Source: Congregibacter litoralis KT71 (lineage in GTDB: Bacteria; Pseudomonadota; Gammaproteobacteria; Pseudomonadales; Halieaceae). From it: a stretch of DNA of 64,000 bases. Within the stretch, counting starts at the first letter, position 1; each line of letters begins with the position of its first letter. Made by a program: the position numbers and the translations under genes. The stretch lies in the NCBI RefSeq assembly GCF_000153125.2, contig NZ_CM002299.1, positions 310,809 through 374,808 on the forward strand, read 5' to 3'. Shown here piece by piece: positions 43,718-52,094 of the stretch. The notes below the pieces were generated by a model. The model made no database searches, was not told where the DNA came from, and saw nothing but the letters and a program-made list of their open reading frames with translations.

Positions 43718-44923
43718 ATGCTTGATGCTACGTTTCCTGGCCTCGCCTGGGAAGGGTTTGTTCCTATCTCCTCGAAGACTCTGGGCTCCAGCACTTGTGT
43801 TATCCATCTCGCTCCCGATCCAGCGCAAGCTCCGGCGTGCGCGCAGTGCGGGGCCTTGTGTCCAAAGGTTCACGATACGCAGTATCGACGGGTGAGAGAC
43901 CGCGATCTGTTCGACTATCGCGTATGGTTAGATGTGCCTGTCAGGCGCGTGCGCTGCCAGCGCTGTGGTGTGGGCCGCGAACGGCTCTCCTGGCTAGCGC
44001 CCCGTGCTCGCATGACGGAGCGCATGCGTCTTCACGCGGAGGTGCTGTTACGACTGCTGCCGATCAAACACGTCGCCCAACTGACAGGCCTGCACTGGCA
44101 TACGCTCAAGGCGATCGATAAGGCTCGATTGGGGCGCGAGCTGCCGCCCCTAGACCTGAGCCGCGTGCGTTATCTGGTGATGGATGAATTCGCGTTATTC
44201 AAGGGGCATCGTTACGCCAGTGTTGTGATGGACGCCGAACGGCGGCAAGTACTGTGGGTCGGCGAAGGCCGTTCTCGCGAAGCGGTCAGGCCCTTCTTTG
44301 TCTGGCTGGGTGAGCATTGCCAGCATATTGAAGCCGTTGCAATGGATCAGAACACGGCTATGGACCTGGAAGTGCAGGCGCACTGCCCACAGGCGCGCGT
44401 GGTCTACGATCTCTTCCACGTGATGGCCAAGTTCGGCCGTGAAGTCATTGATCGTGTGCGAGTCGATCAGGCGAATGCGTTACGGCAGGACAGGCCGGCT
44501 CGTCGAGCGGTGAAGCAATCTAGATGGCTACTACTGCGCAACCCGGAAAATCTAGACGAACGGCAGGCGGCGGATCTCAACGAGCTCTTGGCGATCAACC
44601 AACCCTTGATGATCACATATCTGATGAAGAGCCAGCTAAAGCAGCTTTGGTATGCCAAGAACGAACGAGCCGCTCGATGGCGTTGGACGCATTGGTACAA
44701 CCAGGCTCTGGCAAGTGGGATTGAGCCGCTCAGGCGCTTTGCAAAGAACCTGAAACCGTATGCCGAGGGCATTATTGCCAGTGCTGTTTACCCGCTAAAC
44801 ACGAGCGTGCTGGAAGGTGTGAATAACCGCATCAAGGTCATCAAACGAATGGCCTACGGATATCGTGATAGCGATTACTTCTTCCTCAAGATTAAATCCG
44901 CTTTTCCCGGAAAGGCGCGATGA
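43718..44923 (+). CDS. ISL3-family transposase
   Basis: 401 residues. N-terminal zinc-binding region (CAQCGALCPKVHDTQYRRVRD and CQRCG, the zf-ISL3 domain), then a helix-turn-helix (KHVAQLTGLHWHTLKAIDKARL). The DDE catalytic domain has Asp in VMDEFALFKGHRYASVV, Asp in VAMDQNTAMDLEV, and Glu in SVLEGVNNRIKVIKRMAYGYRD. Length and motif spacing are those of full-length ISL3 enzymes. It starts 101 bp inside the element, after a small hairpin GGTTG/CAACC (43675-43690). It performs DDE transposition of the surrounding element. Confidence 0.96.
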   Translation: MLDATFPGLAWEGFVPISSKTLGSSTCVIHLAPDPAQAPACAQCGALCPKVHDTQYRRVRDRDLFDYRVWLDVPVRRVRCQRCGVGRERLSWLAPRARMTERMRLHAEVLLRLLPIKHVAQLTGLHWHTLKAIDKARLGRELPPLDLSRVRYLVMDEFALFKGHRYASVVMDAERRQVLWVGEGRSREAVRPFFVWLGEHCQHIEAVAMDQNTAMDLEVQAHCPQARVVYDLFHVMAKFGREVIDRVRVDQANALRQDRPARRAVKQSRWLLLRNPENLDERQAADLNELLAINQPLMITYLMKSQLKQLWYAKNERAARWRWTHWYNQALASGIEPLRRFAKNLKPYAEGIIASAVYPLNTSVLEGVNNRIKVIKRMAYGYRDSDYFFLKIKSAFPGKAR

Positions 44924-44926
44924 ACC
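44905..44926 (-). repeat. IS right terminal inverted repeat
   Basis: Ends GCGCGATGAACC; contains the transposase TGA stop at 44921-44923. Confidence 0.9.
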
Positions 44927-44955
44927 AAAAAAAAGCCCGCTGTCCAAGCGGGCTT
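44927..44955 (-). terminator. glnA rho-independent terminator, IS inserted in its T-tract
   Basis: On the minus strand AAGCCCGC-TTGGACA-GCGGGCTT forms an 8-bp stem followed by TTTTTTTT, starting 22 bp after the glnA stop. The T8 tract abuts the IS right end and equals the duplicated target, so the terminator stays intact after insertion. Confidence 0.9.
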
Positions 44956-44976
44956 CTGCGTACTTTCCGTGGGTGC

Positions 44977-46383
44977 TTAGACGGAGTAGTACATGTCAAA
45001 TTCCACGGGGTGCGTGGTCATATCGAGGGTTTCGATCTCCTCAGACTTGAGAGCGATGTAACCGTCAATCATGTCGTCGGTAAACACGCCCCCCGCCGTA
45101 AGGAATGCGCGATCCGCATCCAGGGCTTCCATGGCCATGCTCAGGCTGGATGCCACGGTGGGGATGGCCTTGCCTTCTTCCGGGGGCAGATCGTAAAGAT
45201 CCTTGTCCGCGGCATCGCCGGGGTGGATCTTGTTCTGGATACCGTCCAGGCCCGCCATCAGCATGGCTGCGAAAGCCAGGTAGGGGTTGGCTGTGGGATC
45301 GGGGAAACGCACTTCCACGCGCTTGCCCTTGGGGCTGGGCTCGTAGGGGATGCGGATTGACGCCGATCGGTTACGTGCAGAGTAGGCCAGCATGACCGGT
45401 GCTTCAAAACCCGGCACCAGGCGCTTGTAGCTGTTGGTCGACGCATTGGTGAAGGCGTTGAGGGCACGGGCATGCTTGATGATGCCGCCGATGTAATAGA
45501 GCGCCGTCTCGGACAGCCCTGCATAGCCGTCACCAGCGAACACGTTCTCACCGTCTTTGCTGATGGACTGGTGCACATGCATTCCCGATCCGTTGTCACC
45601 AACGAGGGGCTTGGGCATAAAGGTCGCAGTCTTGCCATAGGCATGGGCTACATTGTGTACGCAGTACTTGAGGATCTGTACTTCGTCGGCTTTCTTGATC
45701 AGGGTGTTGAACTTCACACCAATCTCGCACTGGCCCGCGGTGCCCACTTCGTGGTGATGCACTTCGATGGGCAGTCCCATCTGATCCATGGCAGCACACA
45801 TGGCGGCACGAATGTCGTGGAGAGAATCGACGGGCGGTACGGGGAAATAGCCCCCTTTCACGCCGGGACGGTGGCCGATGTTGCCGTCGTCAAAGCTGTG
45901 GTTGGAGGCCCAGGCGGCCTCCTCGGAGTTGATGGAGTAGCCGGCACCGGACATATCGGCGTGCCACTTCACATCGTCAAATACAAAAAACTCGGGCTCG
46001 GGACCGAAGTAAGCGGTGTCGCCGATACCGGTGGACTTCAGGTATTCCTCGGCGCGATGGGCAACGGAGCGTGGATCGCGCTCATAGCCCTGCATGGTCA
46101 TGGGCTCAACGATGTCGCAGCGGAGGATAACGGTGGTGTCGTCCGTAAAGGGGTCCAGGACGCTGCTGCTATCGTCGGGCATGAGGATCATGTCGGACTC
46201 ATTGATGCCTTTCCAGCCAGCGATAGACGAGCCATCAAACATCTTGCCGCCGTCAAAAAAGTCTTCGTCGACTTCGCTGGACGGGATGGAGACGTGCTGC
46301 TCTTTTCCGCGGGTATCCGTGAAGCGCAGGTCTACCCAGCCGGCTTCGCTTTCTTTGATCAGGTTCAGAGTCTTCTCTGACAT
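44977..46383 (-). CDS. glnA: glutamine synthetase type I
   Basis: 468 residues, full GSI-beta length. Conserved blocks: beta-grasp [44 protein letters not shown] (metal Glu), [12 protein letters not shown], and the catalytic [24 protein letters not shown]. The adenylylation Tyr397 is present in [10 protein letters not shown], so GlnE control is expected. GGAGG lies 10 bases before ATG. GS condenses glutamate and ammonia to glutamine. Transcription is probably from a sigma-54 promoter 97 bp upstream under NtrC control. It is cut off from DUF4124-ntrBC by the IS. Confidence 0.98.
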   Translation of the reverse strand: MSEKTLNLIKESEAGWVDLRFTDTRGKEQHVSIPSSEVDEDFFDGGKMFDGSSIAGWKGINESDMILMPDDSSSVLDPFTDDTTVILRCDIVEPMTMQGYERDPRSVAHRAEEYLKSTGIGDTAYFGPEPEFFVFDDVKWHADMSGAGYSINSEEAAWASNHSFDDGNIGHRPGVKGGYFPVPPVDSLHDIRAAMCAAMDQMGLPIEVHHHEVGTAGQCEIGVKFNTLIKKADEVQILKYCVHNVAHAYGKTATFMPKPLVGDNGSGMHVHQSISKDGENVFAGDGYAGLSETALYYIGGIIKHARALNAFTNASTNSYKRLVPGFEAPVMLAYSARNRSASIRIPYEPSPKGKRVEVRFPDPTANPYLAFAAMLMAGLDGIQNKIHPGDAADKDLYDLPPEEGKAIPTVASSLSMAMEALDADRAFLTAGGVFTDDMIDGYIALKSEEIETLDMTTHPVEFDMYYSV

Positions 46384-46479
46384 TGTGGGTCCTCCAGTGG
46401 GGAAAATAGGTGCTACTCACGCCTGAGGCACGAGGCCTTCGGGGACATGCACCTTAACAGTAAAAGTGCCTTAGGAAAC

Positions 46480-46495
46480 AGCAAGTCCTGTGCCA
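46480..46495 (-). promoter_or_regulatory. sigma-54 promoter of glnA
   Basis: Minus-strand TGGCACAGGACTTGCT fits TGGCACRNNNNTTGCW at every defined position, with correct -24 GG and -12 GC spacing. The predicted transcript starts near 46469, giving a leader of about 86 nt. Confidence 0.85.
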
Positions 46496-46557
46496 CAGCG
46501 GTGCTGTTTCCAAGCGATTGATATAGATGAAGTTTTGTACGAGAGCGCTCCACCTTT

Positions 46558-46604
46558 GCGTCATTTTGCCACCTCATGGTGCGCCTTTGCACCAAAATGA
46601 CGCG
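46558..46604. promoter_or_regulatory. NtrC-like enhancer pair and 11-bp inverted repeat upstream of glnA
   Basis: Two sites of form TGCACC-N5-GGTGCA each match 9 of 12 positions: TGCCAC-CTCAT-GGTGCG (46567-46583) and TGCACC-AAAAT-GACGCG (46588-46604). Their centres are 21 bp apart, two helical turns, 80-110 bp upstream of the sigma-54 promoter. Overlapping them is a perfect inverted repeat GCGTCATTTTG (46558-46568) / CAAAATGACGC (46593-46603). Confidence 0.6.
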
Positions 46605-46654
46605 CCGCGCCGTCGGGCATTGCCGGAGGTGTGCATTGTGCCACCTAACGGCGC

Positions 46655-46683
46655 TGTGCAGGCTGGCATTCCGCGGCTATAAT
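46655..46683 (+). promoter_or_regulatory. possible sigma-70 promoter of typA
   Basis: A consensus TATAAT (46678-46683) stands 77 bp upstream of the typA GTG, with only a poor -35 (TGTGCA) 17 bp before it. The rest of the 377-bp glnA/typA gap outside this and the glnA control sites shows nothing recognisable. Confidence 0.45.
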
Positions 46684-46760
46684 CGCGCCCTTTTTTAGCC
46701 CCCCAATTCTTTTAAAGAGCTGCCGGATACCGCTTACTGCGCCGGGGCCGGACTATCGCT

Positions 46761-48572
46761 GTGATCGAGAAACTCCGCAACATCGCCATTATTGCCCACG
46801 TAGACCATGGCAAAACCACCCTGGTCGACTGCCTCCTCAGGCAGTCGGGAACCCTGGACCGACGCAACGCGGACGCCGAGCGCATTATGGATTCCAATGA
46901 TCAGGAGCGGGAGCGCGGTATCACCATCCTGGCGAAGAACACGGCGATCACCTATGGCGATCACCGCATCAACATCGTTGATACCCCGGGGCACGCCGAT
47001 TTCGGTGGTGAGGTGGAGCGGGTACTGTCCATGGTGGATTCCGTGCTCCTTCTGGTAGATGCGGTGGACGGCCCCATGCCCCAGACGCGCTTTGTGACCT
47101 CCAAGGCCTTTGCCCAGGGTCTGCAGCCTATCGTGGTGATTAACAAGGTGGACCGCCCGGGCGCGCGCCCGGACTGGGTGGTCGATCAGGTATTCGATCT
47201 CTTTGATGCCCTCGGTGCCAGCGAGGAGCAGCTGGACTTTCCGATCATCTACGCCTCAGCCCTCGAGGGAATTTCAGGCCTCGATCACGAGGATATGGCG
47301 ACGGACATGACGCCCCTGTTCGAAACGATCCTCGAGCATGTGCCGGCGCCCGATGTTGATGTCGATGGCCCCCTGCAATTGCAGGTGAGCGCCCTGGACT
47401 ACAACAGCTACGTCGGTGTTATCGGCGTAGGCCGGATCACCCGCGGGGTGCTGCGACCCAATACCCAGGTGGCTGTCATCGATCGGGAAGGTGCCAAGCG
47501 CAACGGCCGGGTTCTCAAGGTCATGGGCTATATGGGCCTGGAGCGTATCGACACGACAGAAGCCTCTGCGGGCGACATTGTCTGCGTAACGGGGATCGAA
47601 GAGCTGAACATATCGGACACGCTCTGTGATCCTGCCAACCCCGATGCCCTGCCTCCCCTGAGCGTTGATGAGCCTACCGTGAGCATGACCTTTCAGGTCA
47701 ATGACTCGCCTTTTGCCGGCAAGGAAGGCAAGTACGTTACCTCCCGTAATATTGCCGAGCGCCTCGAGCGGGAGCTTATTCACAATGTAGCCCTGCGCGT
47801 CGAGCCTGGTGACACCCCGGACAAGTTCAAGGTCTCGGGTCGCGGTGAGCTGCATCTTTCGGTGTTGATTGAAACCATGCGCCGTGAAGGCTTCGAACTG
47901 GGTGTGTCCCGTCCGGAAGTGATCCGTAAGGAAGTGGATGGCGTGATTCACGAGCCTTTTGAGGAGCTGGTCATCGACTGTGAAGACCAGCACCAGGGCG
48001 CGCTCATGGAAGAGCTGGGCGCACGTCGCGCTGAGCTCAAGAACATGAGCCCCGACGGCAAGGGCTGGACGCGTCTGGAGTTTATTGTGCCGGCGCGCGG
48101 TCTCATTGGTTTCCGCTCGCTGTTCCTTACCCTCACCTCGGGCAGCGGGACCCTCACCCACATCTTTGATCATTACGGCCCGGTAAAAGATGCGCCCATC
48201 AGCCATCGCAATAACGGTGTGCTGGTATCCATGGTCAAGGGAAAGACCCTGGCCTATGGTCTGTTCAATCTTCAGGATCGTGGACGTTTGTTTGTGGATC
48301 CCAATATCGATGTCTACGAGGGACAGATCATCGGTCTCCACAGTCGTGGCAACGACCTCACGGTAAATCCCACTAAGGCAAAGCAGCTCACCAACGTGCG
48401 GGCCTCGGGCACCGATGAGGCGCTGGTGTTGACGCCGCCGACACGCCACACCCTGGAACAGGCCCTGGAATTTATCGAGGACGATGAACTCGTAGAGGTA
48501 ACACCCGACAGCATTCGCCTGCGCAAGAAGCTTCTCCTGGAGCACGAGCGCAAACGCGCCTCGCGCGCCTGA
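46761..48572 (+). CDS. typA: ribosome-associated GTPase TypA/BipA
   Basis: 603 residues from GTG 46761. GTPase motifs: [12 protein letters not shown] (G1), [12 protein letters not shown] (G2/G3 region), [12 protein letters not shown] (G3) and [10 protein letters not shown] (G4). EF-G-like domains II, III and V and the BipA-specific C-terminal domain ([36 protein letters not shown]) follow. BipA binds 70S ribosomes and is needed for 50S assembly at low temperature and for stress adaptation. dtd starts 5 bp after its stop. The position opposite glnA is conserved in gammaproteobacteria. Confidence 0.98.
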   Translation: MIEKLRNIAIIAHVDHGKTTLVDCLLRQSGTLDRRNADAERIMDSNDQERERGITILAKNTAITYGDHRINIVDTPGHADFGGEVERVLSMVDSVLLLVDAVDGPMPQTRFVTSKAFAQGLQPIVVINKVDRPGARPDWVVDQVFDLFDALGASEEQLDFPIIYASALEGISGLDHEDMATDMTPLFETILEHVPAPDVDVDGPLQLQVSALDYNSYVGVIGVGRITRGVLRPNTQVAVIDREGAKRNGRVLKVMGYMGLERIDTTEASAGDIVCVTGIEELNISDTLCDPANPDALPPLSVDEPTVSMTFQVNDSPFAGKEGKYVTSRNIAERLERELIHNVALRVEPGDTPDKFKVSGRGELHLSVLIETMRREGFELGVSRPEVIRKEVDGVIHEPFEELVIDCEDQHQGALMEELGARRAELKNMSPDGKGWTRLEFIVPARGLIGFRSLFLTLTSGSGTLTHIFDHYGPVKDAPISHRNNGVLVSMVKGKTLAYGLFNLQDRGRLFVDPNIDVYEGQIIGLHSRGNDLTVNPTKAKQLTNVRASGTDEALVLTPPTRHTLEQALEFIEDDELVEVTPDSIRLRKKLLLEHERKRASRA

Positions 48573-48577
48573 GACCG

Positions 48578-49015
48578 GTGCGCGCGCTCCTACAGCGTGT
48601 GCACAGCGCGTCGGTCAGTATCGACGGCGAGGTCGTAGGGAGCATTGAGAGAGGCCTCCTGGTCTTTCTGGGACTGGAGCCGGGGGATAGCTTCGCCGCG
48701 GGGGAAAAGCTCCTCGAACGAATAGTGAAGTATCGGGTTTTTGCTGATGAGCAGGGTCGCATGAACCGCAGCCTGGGCGATGTGTCCGGCGGTCTCCTGC
48801 TGGTGTCTCAGTTCACTCTCGCTGCGGATACCACCCGCGGGCTCCGCCCGGGTTTCTCCACCGCCATGGCGCCGGCGGAAGCCGAGCCGCTTTTTACGGC
48901 CCTTTTTGAGCACATGGGATCCGTGTACTCCCCCCTCGCCGGTGGTCGCTTTGGCGCCGATATGGCGGTCAGCCTCGTAAACGACGGCCCCGTGACCTTC
49001 CTGCTGAACGGCTGA
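48578..49015 (+). CDS. dtd: D-aminoacyl-tRNA deacylase
   Basis: 145 residues from GTG 48578. The SQFTLAADTTRGLRPGF and cross-subunit Gly-cisPro motif NDGPVTFLL are the DTD active-site elements; the start MRALLQRVHSASVSIDGEVVGSI is typical. DTD removes D-amino acids and glycine mischarged on tRNAs. It follows typA by 5 bp and is likely co-transcribed. Convergent with the amidotransferase gene 17 bp further on. Confidence 0.97.
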   Translation: MRALLQRVHSASVSIDGEVVGSIERGLLVFLGLEPGDSFAAGEKLLERIVKYRVFADEQGRMNRSLGDVSGGLLLVSQFTLAADTTRGLRPGFSTAMAPAEAEPLFTALFEHMGSVYSPLAGGRFGADMAVSLVNDGPVTFLLNG

Positions 49016-49032
49016 GGTTTGTCGCTCAGGCC

Positions 49033-49707
49033 TCAGGCTGTCTTCGCCTGCGCCACCAGCCAGCGAAATATCCGCAGCTGCACGGGTAGATAAAAGAGAT
49101 ACTCCGGGTGCCACTGCACGCCGATAATCGCCTTGTCTCCCGTGCCTTCGACCATCTGACAGATATTGTCCCGGTCCCGACCGACAATCGCGAGGCTATC
49201 GCTCACGCTATTGATTGCCTGGTGGTGAAGGCTGTTCACCTTCAGGCGATCGGTGGCAAAAATTCCCTCAGCGCGGGAGCCCGATAGAAGCTTTACCTCC
49301 TTGGTGGCGACAAGGCTCGCCCTGTTGCGCGTGTGTTTGCGCATGTCCCGGATATCCTGATGCAGCGTGCCCTCAAGGACGACGTTGATCAGCTGGGCGC
49401 CCCGGCAAATCCCCATCACGGGTATCTTTTCCGCGAGGCATTGTTTTATCCAGCGGACCTCAAGGGCGTCCCGGGCGGGGTCCGAACGGATCTTGGGATT
49501 ACTGGGTTCGCCATACTGCTCCGGACCGATATCGTCCCCTCCACCTATGATAAAGGCGTCGAAGTTCTCTTCATCGGGGGGCGTATGGCGCACGGAGATA
49601 CGCACCGCCTGGGCGCCAACGAGAAACAGCGCCAGGCGGGTACACCACCAGCTCGGTGCCCAGCGTCGACCGTTACCGGTTACAGCAATGCGTGGTCGTT
49701 GAGCCAT
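49033..49707 (-). CDS. class I glutamine amidotransferase / peptidase C26-like, amidoligase partner
   Basis: 224 residues. The triad motifs are GICRGAQLINVVLEGTLHQDI (nucleophile Cys about residue 99) and GVQWHPEYLF (His-x-Glu). It resembles gamma-glutamyl-GABA hydrolase (PuuD, peptidase C26), with FIIGGGDDIGPEQYG as the usual substrate-region motif. It overlaps the amidoligase gene by 28 bp in another frame, so the two are tightly coupled. In related loci a GATase of this type either supplies ammonia to, or removes gamma-glutamyl groups added by, the amidoligase. Which applies here is not decidable from sequence. Confidence 0.88.
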   Translation of the reverse strand: MAQRPRIAVTGNGRRWAPSWWCTRLALFLVGAQAVRISVRHTPPDEENFDAFIIGGGDDIGPEQYGEPSNPKIRSDPARDALEVRWIKQCLAEKIPVMGICRGAQLINVVLEGTLHQDIRDMRKHTRNRASLVATKEVKLLSGSRAEGIFATDRLKVNSLHHQAINSVSDSLAIVGRDRDNICQMVEGTGDKAIIGVQWHPEYLFYLPVQLRIFRWLVAQAKTA

Positions 49708-50654
49708 TCATCCATCCTGGTAACCCATTTGCTTCTATCCACGGACAGCAACATCCGCCGCGCGTCCAGATACTCTTTTGCAAGCGTTCGAAGATCGCCG
49801 GGTCGGTCTGCGAGGCGCTCTACGGTCAGCCACAGATCCCAGGGTGCCGTGAGGTCCCAGTCGTCACGCTCGATGTGGCAATTGGGCATGCGATAGTGAA
49901 ACGCCGGCCGGGCATTAACCCGATCATCATCTACGGTGCGCTGCACGCGCTCGCTGTCGATCTCCGCAAGAATGGGCAGAAGATCCAGGGCGCGGTTACG
50001 CGTCGGGTTGTGCTCAAGATAGTCCTCAAAAATTTCATCCAAGGTCATGGACTCTCTGGCGAGCACGGTCTCGACGTAGCTCTGGGGGTAGAGGTCGATA
50101 TAGGGGCTGATCTTCCGGGCAGGGTTCACATCGTGGGCATCCACCAGCCACCACTGAAGAAGACAGAATGCCTGAATATAACGACCCAGGGTGTCAGCAT
50201 CCAGGGCGGGAATTTCCGTATTGATGTGCACACCATAGGCGGCAATCAGCGACTCTTCTGTTCCCTGGGCACCCGCTGCGCGCAGGGCGTCGCTGATTTC
50301 CTTGAGCACATCCAGCTCCTGCACCGCAATGGGCGGCGCCACAAGCTCGATAGGGACCAGGGTGCTGGCCAGATCATTGAGGGGCTCGACCCAGTATTGC
50401 TCCTCGTCAGCGGCGTATTCCCTGGAAACCCGCTTGAGGAAAGCCCAGTCAATTTCCACCTTGAAATCGCCGAGACCCTCGGCGCGCAGGGTGCACTCAG
50501 CGGCCGTCGCCTCGACGGGATCCGCACCGAGGATGTCCTGAACGGCTTTAACCGCGGCGTCCAGGGATAGCCCCGAAAACTCAAGTTCGAAGCCCGCACG
50601 CCGAGGCTTCCCGGAGGCGGTGTAGCTTGTGGGTAGTTCTTTAAATGCTGACAC
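49680..50654 (-). CDS. Amidoligase_2 family COOH-NH2 ligase (glutamine-synthetase-like)
   Basis: 324 residues from GTG 50654 with GAGGAA 9-10 bases upstream. RAGFELEFSGLSLDAAVKAVQ (about 19-39) is the first metal/ATP-binding strand of the glutamine-synthetase-like amidoligase fold. FKVEIDWAF and AAYGVHINTEIP carry the other expected Glu, His and Asn ligands. The family (PF12224) ligates a carboxylate to an amine using ATP; substrates are unknown, with peptide, cell-wall or small-molecule amidation proposed. It is coupled to the GATase gene. Upstream on the same strand, 96 bp away, are SGNH hydrolase and ElaA-like genes. Nothing else is recognised at the C-terminus. Confidence 0.87.
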   Translation of the reverse strand: MSAFKELPTSYTASGKPRRAGFELEFSGLSLDAAVKAVQDILGADPVEATAAECTLRAEGLGDFKVEIDWAFLKRVSREYAADEEQYWVEPLNDLASTLVPIELVAPPIAVQELDVLKEISDALRAAGAQGTEESLIAAYGVHINTEIPALDADTLGRYIQAFCLLQWWLVDAHDVNPARKISPYIDLYPQSYVETVLARESMTLDEIFEDYLEHNPTRNRALDLLPILAEIDSERVQRTVDDDRVNARPAFHYRMPNCHIERDDWDLTAPWDLWLTVERLADRPGDLRTLAKEYLDARRMLLSVDRSKWVTRMDEWLNDHALL

Positions 50655-50750
50655 AATAGATTCCTCGCTTGGCTAAAAGCTTCGCCTCTTACCCGGCAAG
50701 GTTAACAGTGAAGGTTGAATGGAATATTACGCGACAGGCGCCCGTAGCGA

Positions 50751-51500
50751 TCATTCCGGTGGTGCTGCGGTGCTCAGCCACGCTTCCAGAGGAACGCTTG
50801 CCCGGAGATTTTCATACCAGACCTCATATCCGGCACTGGAGGGGTGGAGGCCGTCCCGGGCGTAATATTTTTCACTGTTATCTTCAAAGGGACTGCCCTC
50901 CTCGGAGAGTGCGAGAAGGTCAAGAAACCGCACATCCCGCCGCCGGGCGGCGTCGGCAAACACATCCCGCACCAAGCGGGATCGATGGGACAGGAGCAGG
51001 GAGAGGGGCCAGGGTGCTGCCCGTGCCTCACCCAGATCGCCCACACTGACCAGGAGAATGTTCTGGCTCAGGGCCGCGGCGGCATCAAGGCTTTTCTCGA
51101 TCGCTGCCTCAAGGGTCTCGCTCCCTGTAAAGCGCAGGGCATCGTTGCCGCCTACCTGAATCAACACCATATCGTAGGACCCCGGGGGCGCCTGCTGCAG
51201 TTGGCCGGGCACGGCCCGCGTGAGCACGCCATCCTCAGCAAAGTTCATTACCGCGGTGCGGGAAAAGTCCTCAGCGATACGCCCGGCAATGGAGTCCTCG
51301 GGCGCTGCAGCGCCTGTACCCACCGCCGTGCTGTCGCCGACGACCAGAATTTTCCGCGCAGGGTCGGGCAGTTTCCGGGTGAAAGCGGTGCTTTCCCGAG
51401 CGAGGTCGCTTCCGCGGGTCACGGCAATGGCTATCATGCCGACGTTGTAAACGCACAGCAGGAGTGCCGCCAGGGCCAGCGCTGACTCGAACTTAAGCAT
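50751..51500 (-). CDS. SGNH/GDSL hydrolase, membrane-anchored
   Basis: 249 residues. N-terminal hydrophobic segment (8-28) is an anchor or signal. Blocks of the SGNH fold: VVGDSTAVGTGAA (nucleophile Ser), the Gly in SYDMVLIQVGGNDALRFTG (Asn in block III), and DGLHPSSAGYEVW (Asp-x-x-His). It is an esterase or lipase-like deacylase acting in the periplasm or at the outer face of the membrane; acetyl-ester removal from cell-wall or polysaccharide is one family role. It starts 5 bp after the elaA-like gene and precedes the amidoligase by 96 bp. Confidence 0.87.
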   Translation of the reverse strand: MLKFESALALAALLLCVYNVGMIAIAVTRGSDLARESTAFTRKLPDPARKILVVGDSTAVGTGAAAPEDSIAGRIAEDFSRTAVMNFAEDGVLTRAVPGQLQQAPPGSYDMVLIQVGGNDALRFTGSETLEAAIEKSLDAAAALSQNILLVSVGDLGEARAAPWPLSLLLSHRSRLVRDVFADAARRRDVRFLDLLALSEEGSPFEDNSEKYYARDGLHPSSAGYEVWYENLRASVPLEAWLSTAAPPE

Positions 51501-51505
51501 GGACT

Positions 51506-52027
51506 CTAGCGTGACGCGGGATGGCGCATGTGGATGTGCTTGATGCCGTCTTCAAGATAGGGTTCGGAGCACACGGTAAAACCCAGGGATTCGTAAAAGC
51601 GCTGGAGCTGTGCCTGGGCGCCGATCAGGATGGGGCTGTCCGGCCAGGTGCTGAGGTTGAAGTCGATGCCCCGCTGAACCAAATCCCGGCCGAGCTGCTT
51701 TCCCCGCTGGGAAGCATCCACAATAATCCGACCTATGGAACTCTCGTGCTCGTAGGGCGTGCCCGGGGGGAGACAGCGTTGATAGGCCAGTAACCTGCCG
51801 TTTTCCCGGTAAGCGTGGTGCCAGCCGGCGCTATCCATACCGTCGGGATCCAGGTAGACGCAATCCTGCTCCACCACAAAAATTGCCGAGCGAAGCTGCA
51901 GCATATCGTAGACATCATTCCCGCTCAGCGCTGAAAAGGGCTGACAGGACCAGCCATTGTCTTCGCATCTGTCTTCGCATCTGTCTTCGCATCTGTCGTC
52001 GAACATCCTGGGTGCCTGTCCAATCAA
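51506..52027 (-). CDS. ElaA-like GNAT N-acetyltransferase
   Basis: 173 residues. ElaA-type features: LSGNDVYDMLQLRSAIFVVEQDCVYLDPDGMDSAGWHH, then GRIIVDASQRGKQLGRDLVQRGIDF (acetyl-CoA loop) and LGFTVCSEPYLEDGIKHIHMRHP. The N-terminal 24 residues contain a (DRCE)3 repeat not found in ElaA proteins; Met8 or a later start could exclude it. Substrate unknown. It heads the minus-strand run ElaA-SGNH-amidoligase-GATase. Confidence 0.88.
   Translation of the reverse strand: MIGQAPRMFDDRCEDRCEDRCEDNGWSCQPFSALSGNDVYDMLQLRSAIFVVEQDCVYLDPDGMDSAGWHHAYRENGRLLAYQRCLPPGTPYEHESSIGRIIVDASQRGKQLGRDLVQRGIDFNLSTWPDSPILIGAQAQLQRFYESLGFTVCSEPYLEDGIKHIHMRHPASR
51960..51995. repeat. three perfect 12-bp repeats in ElaA N-terminus
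   Basis: TCTTCGCATCTG is repeated three times without mismatch; in the minus-strand gene it encodes the Asp-Arg-Cys-Glu tetrapeptide repeat. A fourth, degenerate copy follows. Confidence 0.95.
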
Positions 52028-52094
52028 GAGGCGGACATGCTAGCGACTTGGCCTGTTTCCTGCCAGTTGGGTTGTTCTCGCTGGGGGGAGAAAT

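Larger units (their letters stand above)
43617..44926 (+). mobile_element. complete ISL3-family insertion sequence
   Basis: 1310 bp. Terminal inverted repeats are 43617-43638 and 44905-44926; both start GGTTCATCGCG and match at 18 of 22 positions. The element is flanked by an 8-bp direct repeat AAAAAAAA (43609-43616 and 44927-44934), the target-duplication length expected for ISL3. One transposase gene fills it and its stop codon lies inside the right repeat. Ends, TSD and reading frame are all intact, so the copy looks recent and potentially active. The target is the T-tract of the glnA terminator. Because homopolymer A8 could also be a pre-existing tract, the TSD is strong but not proven. 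Confidence 0.93.

Noticed and set aside
47274..48545. 423-codon open frame antisense to typA
   Set aside because: Shadow of a strongly conserved gene on the other strand; His/Gly/Arg-rich translation with no domain.
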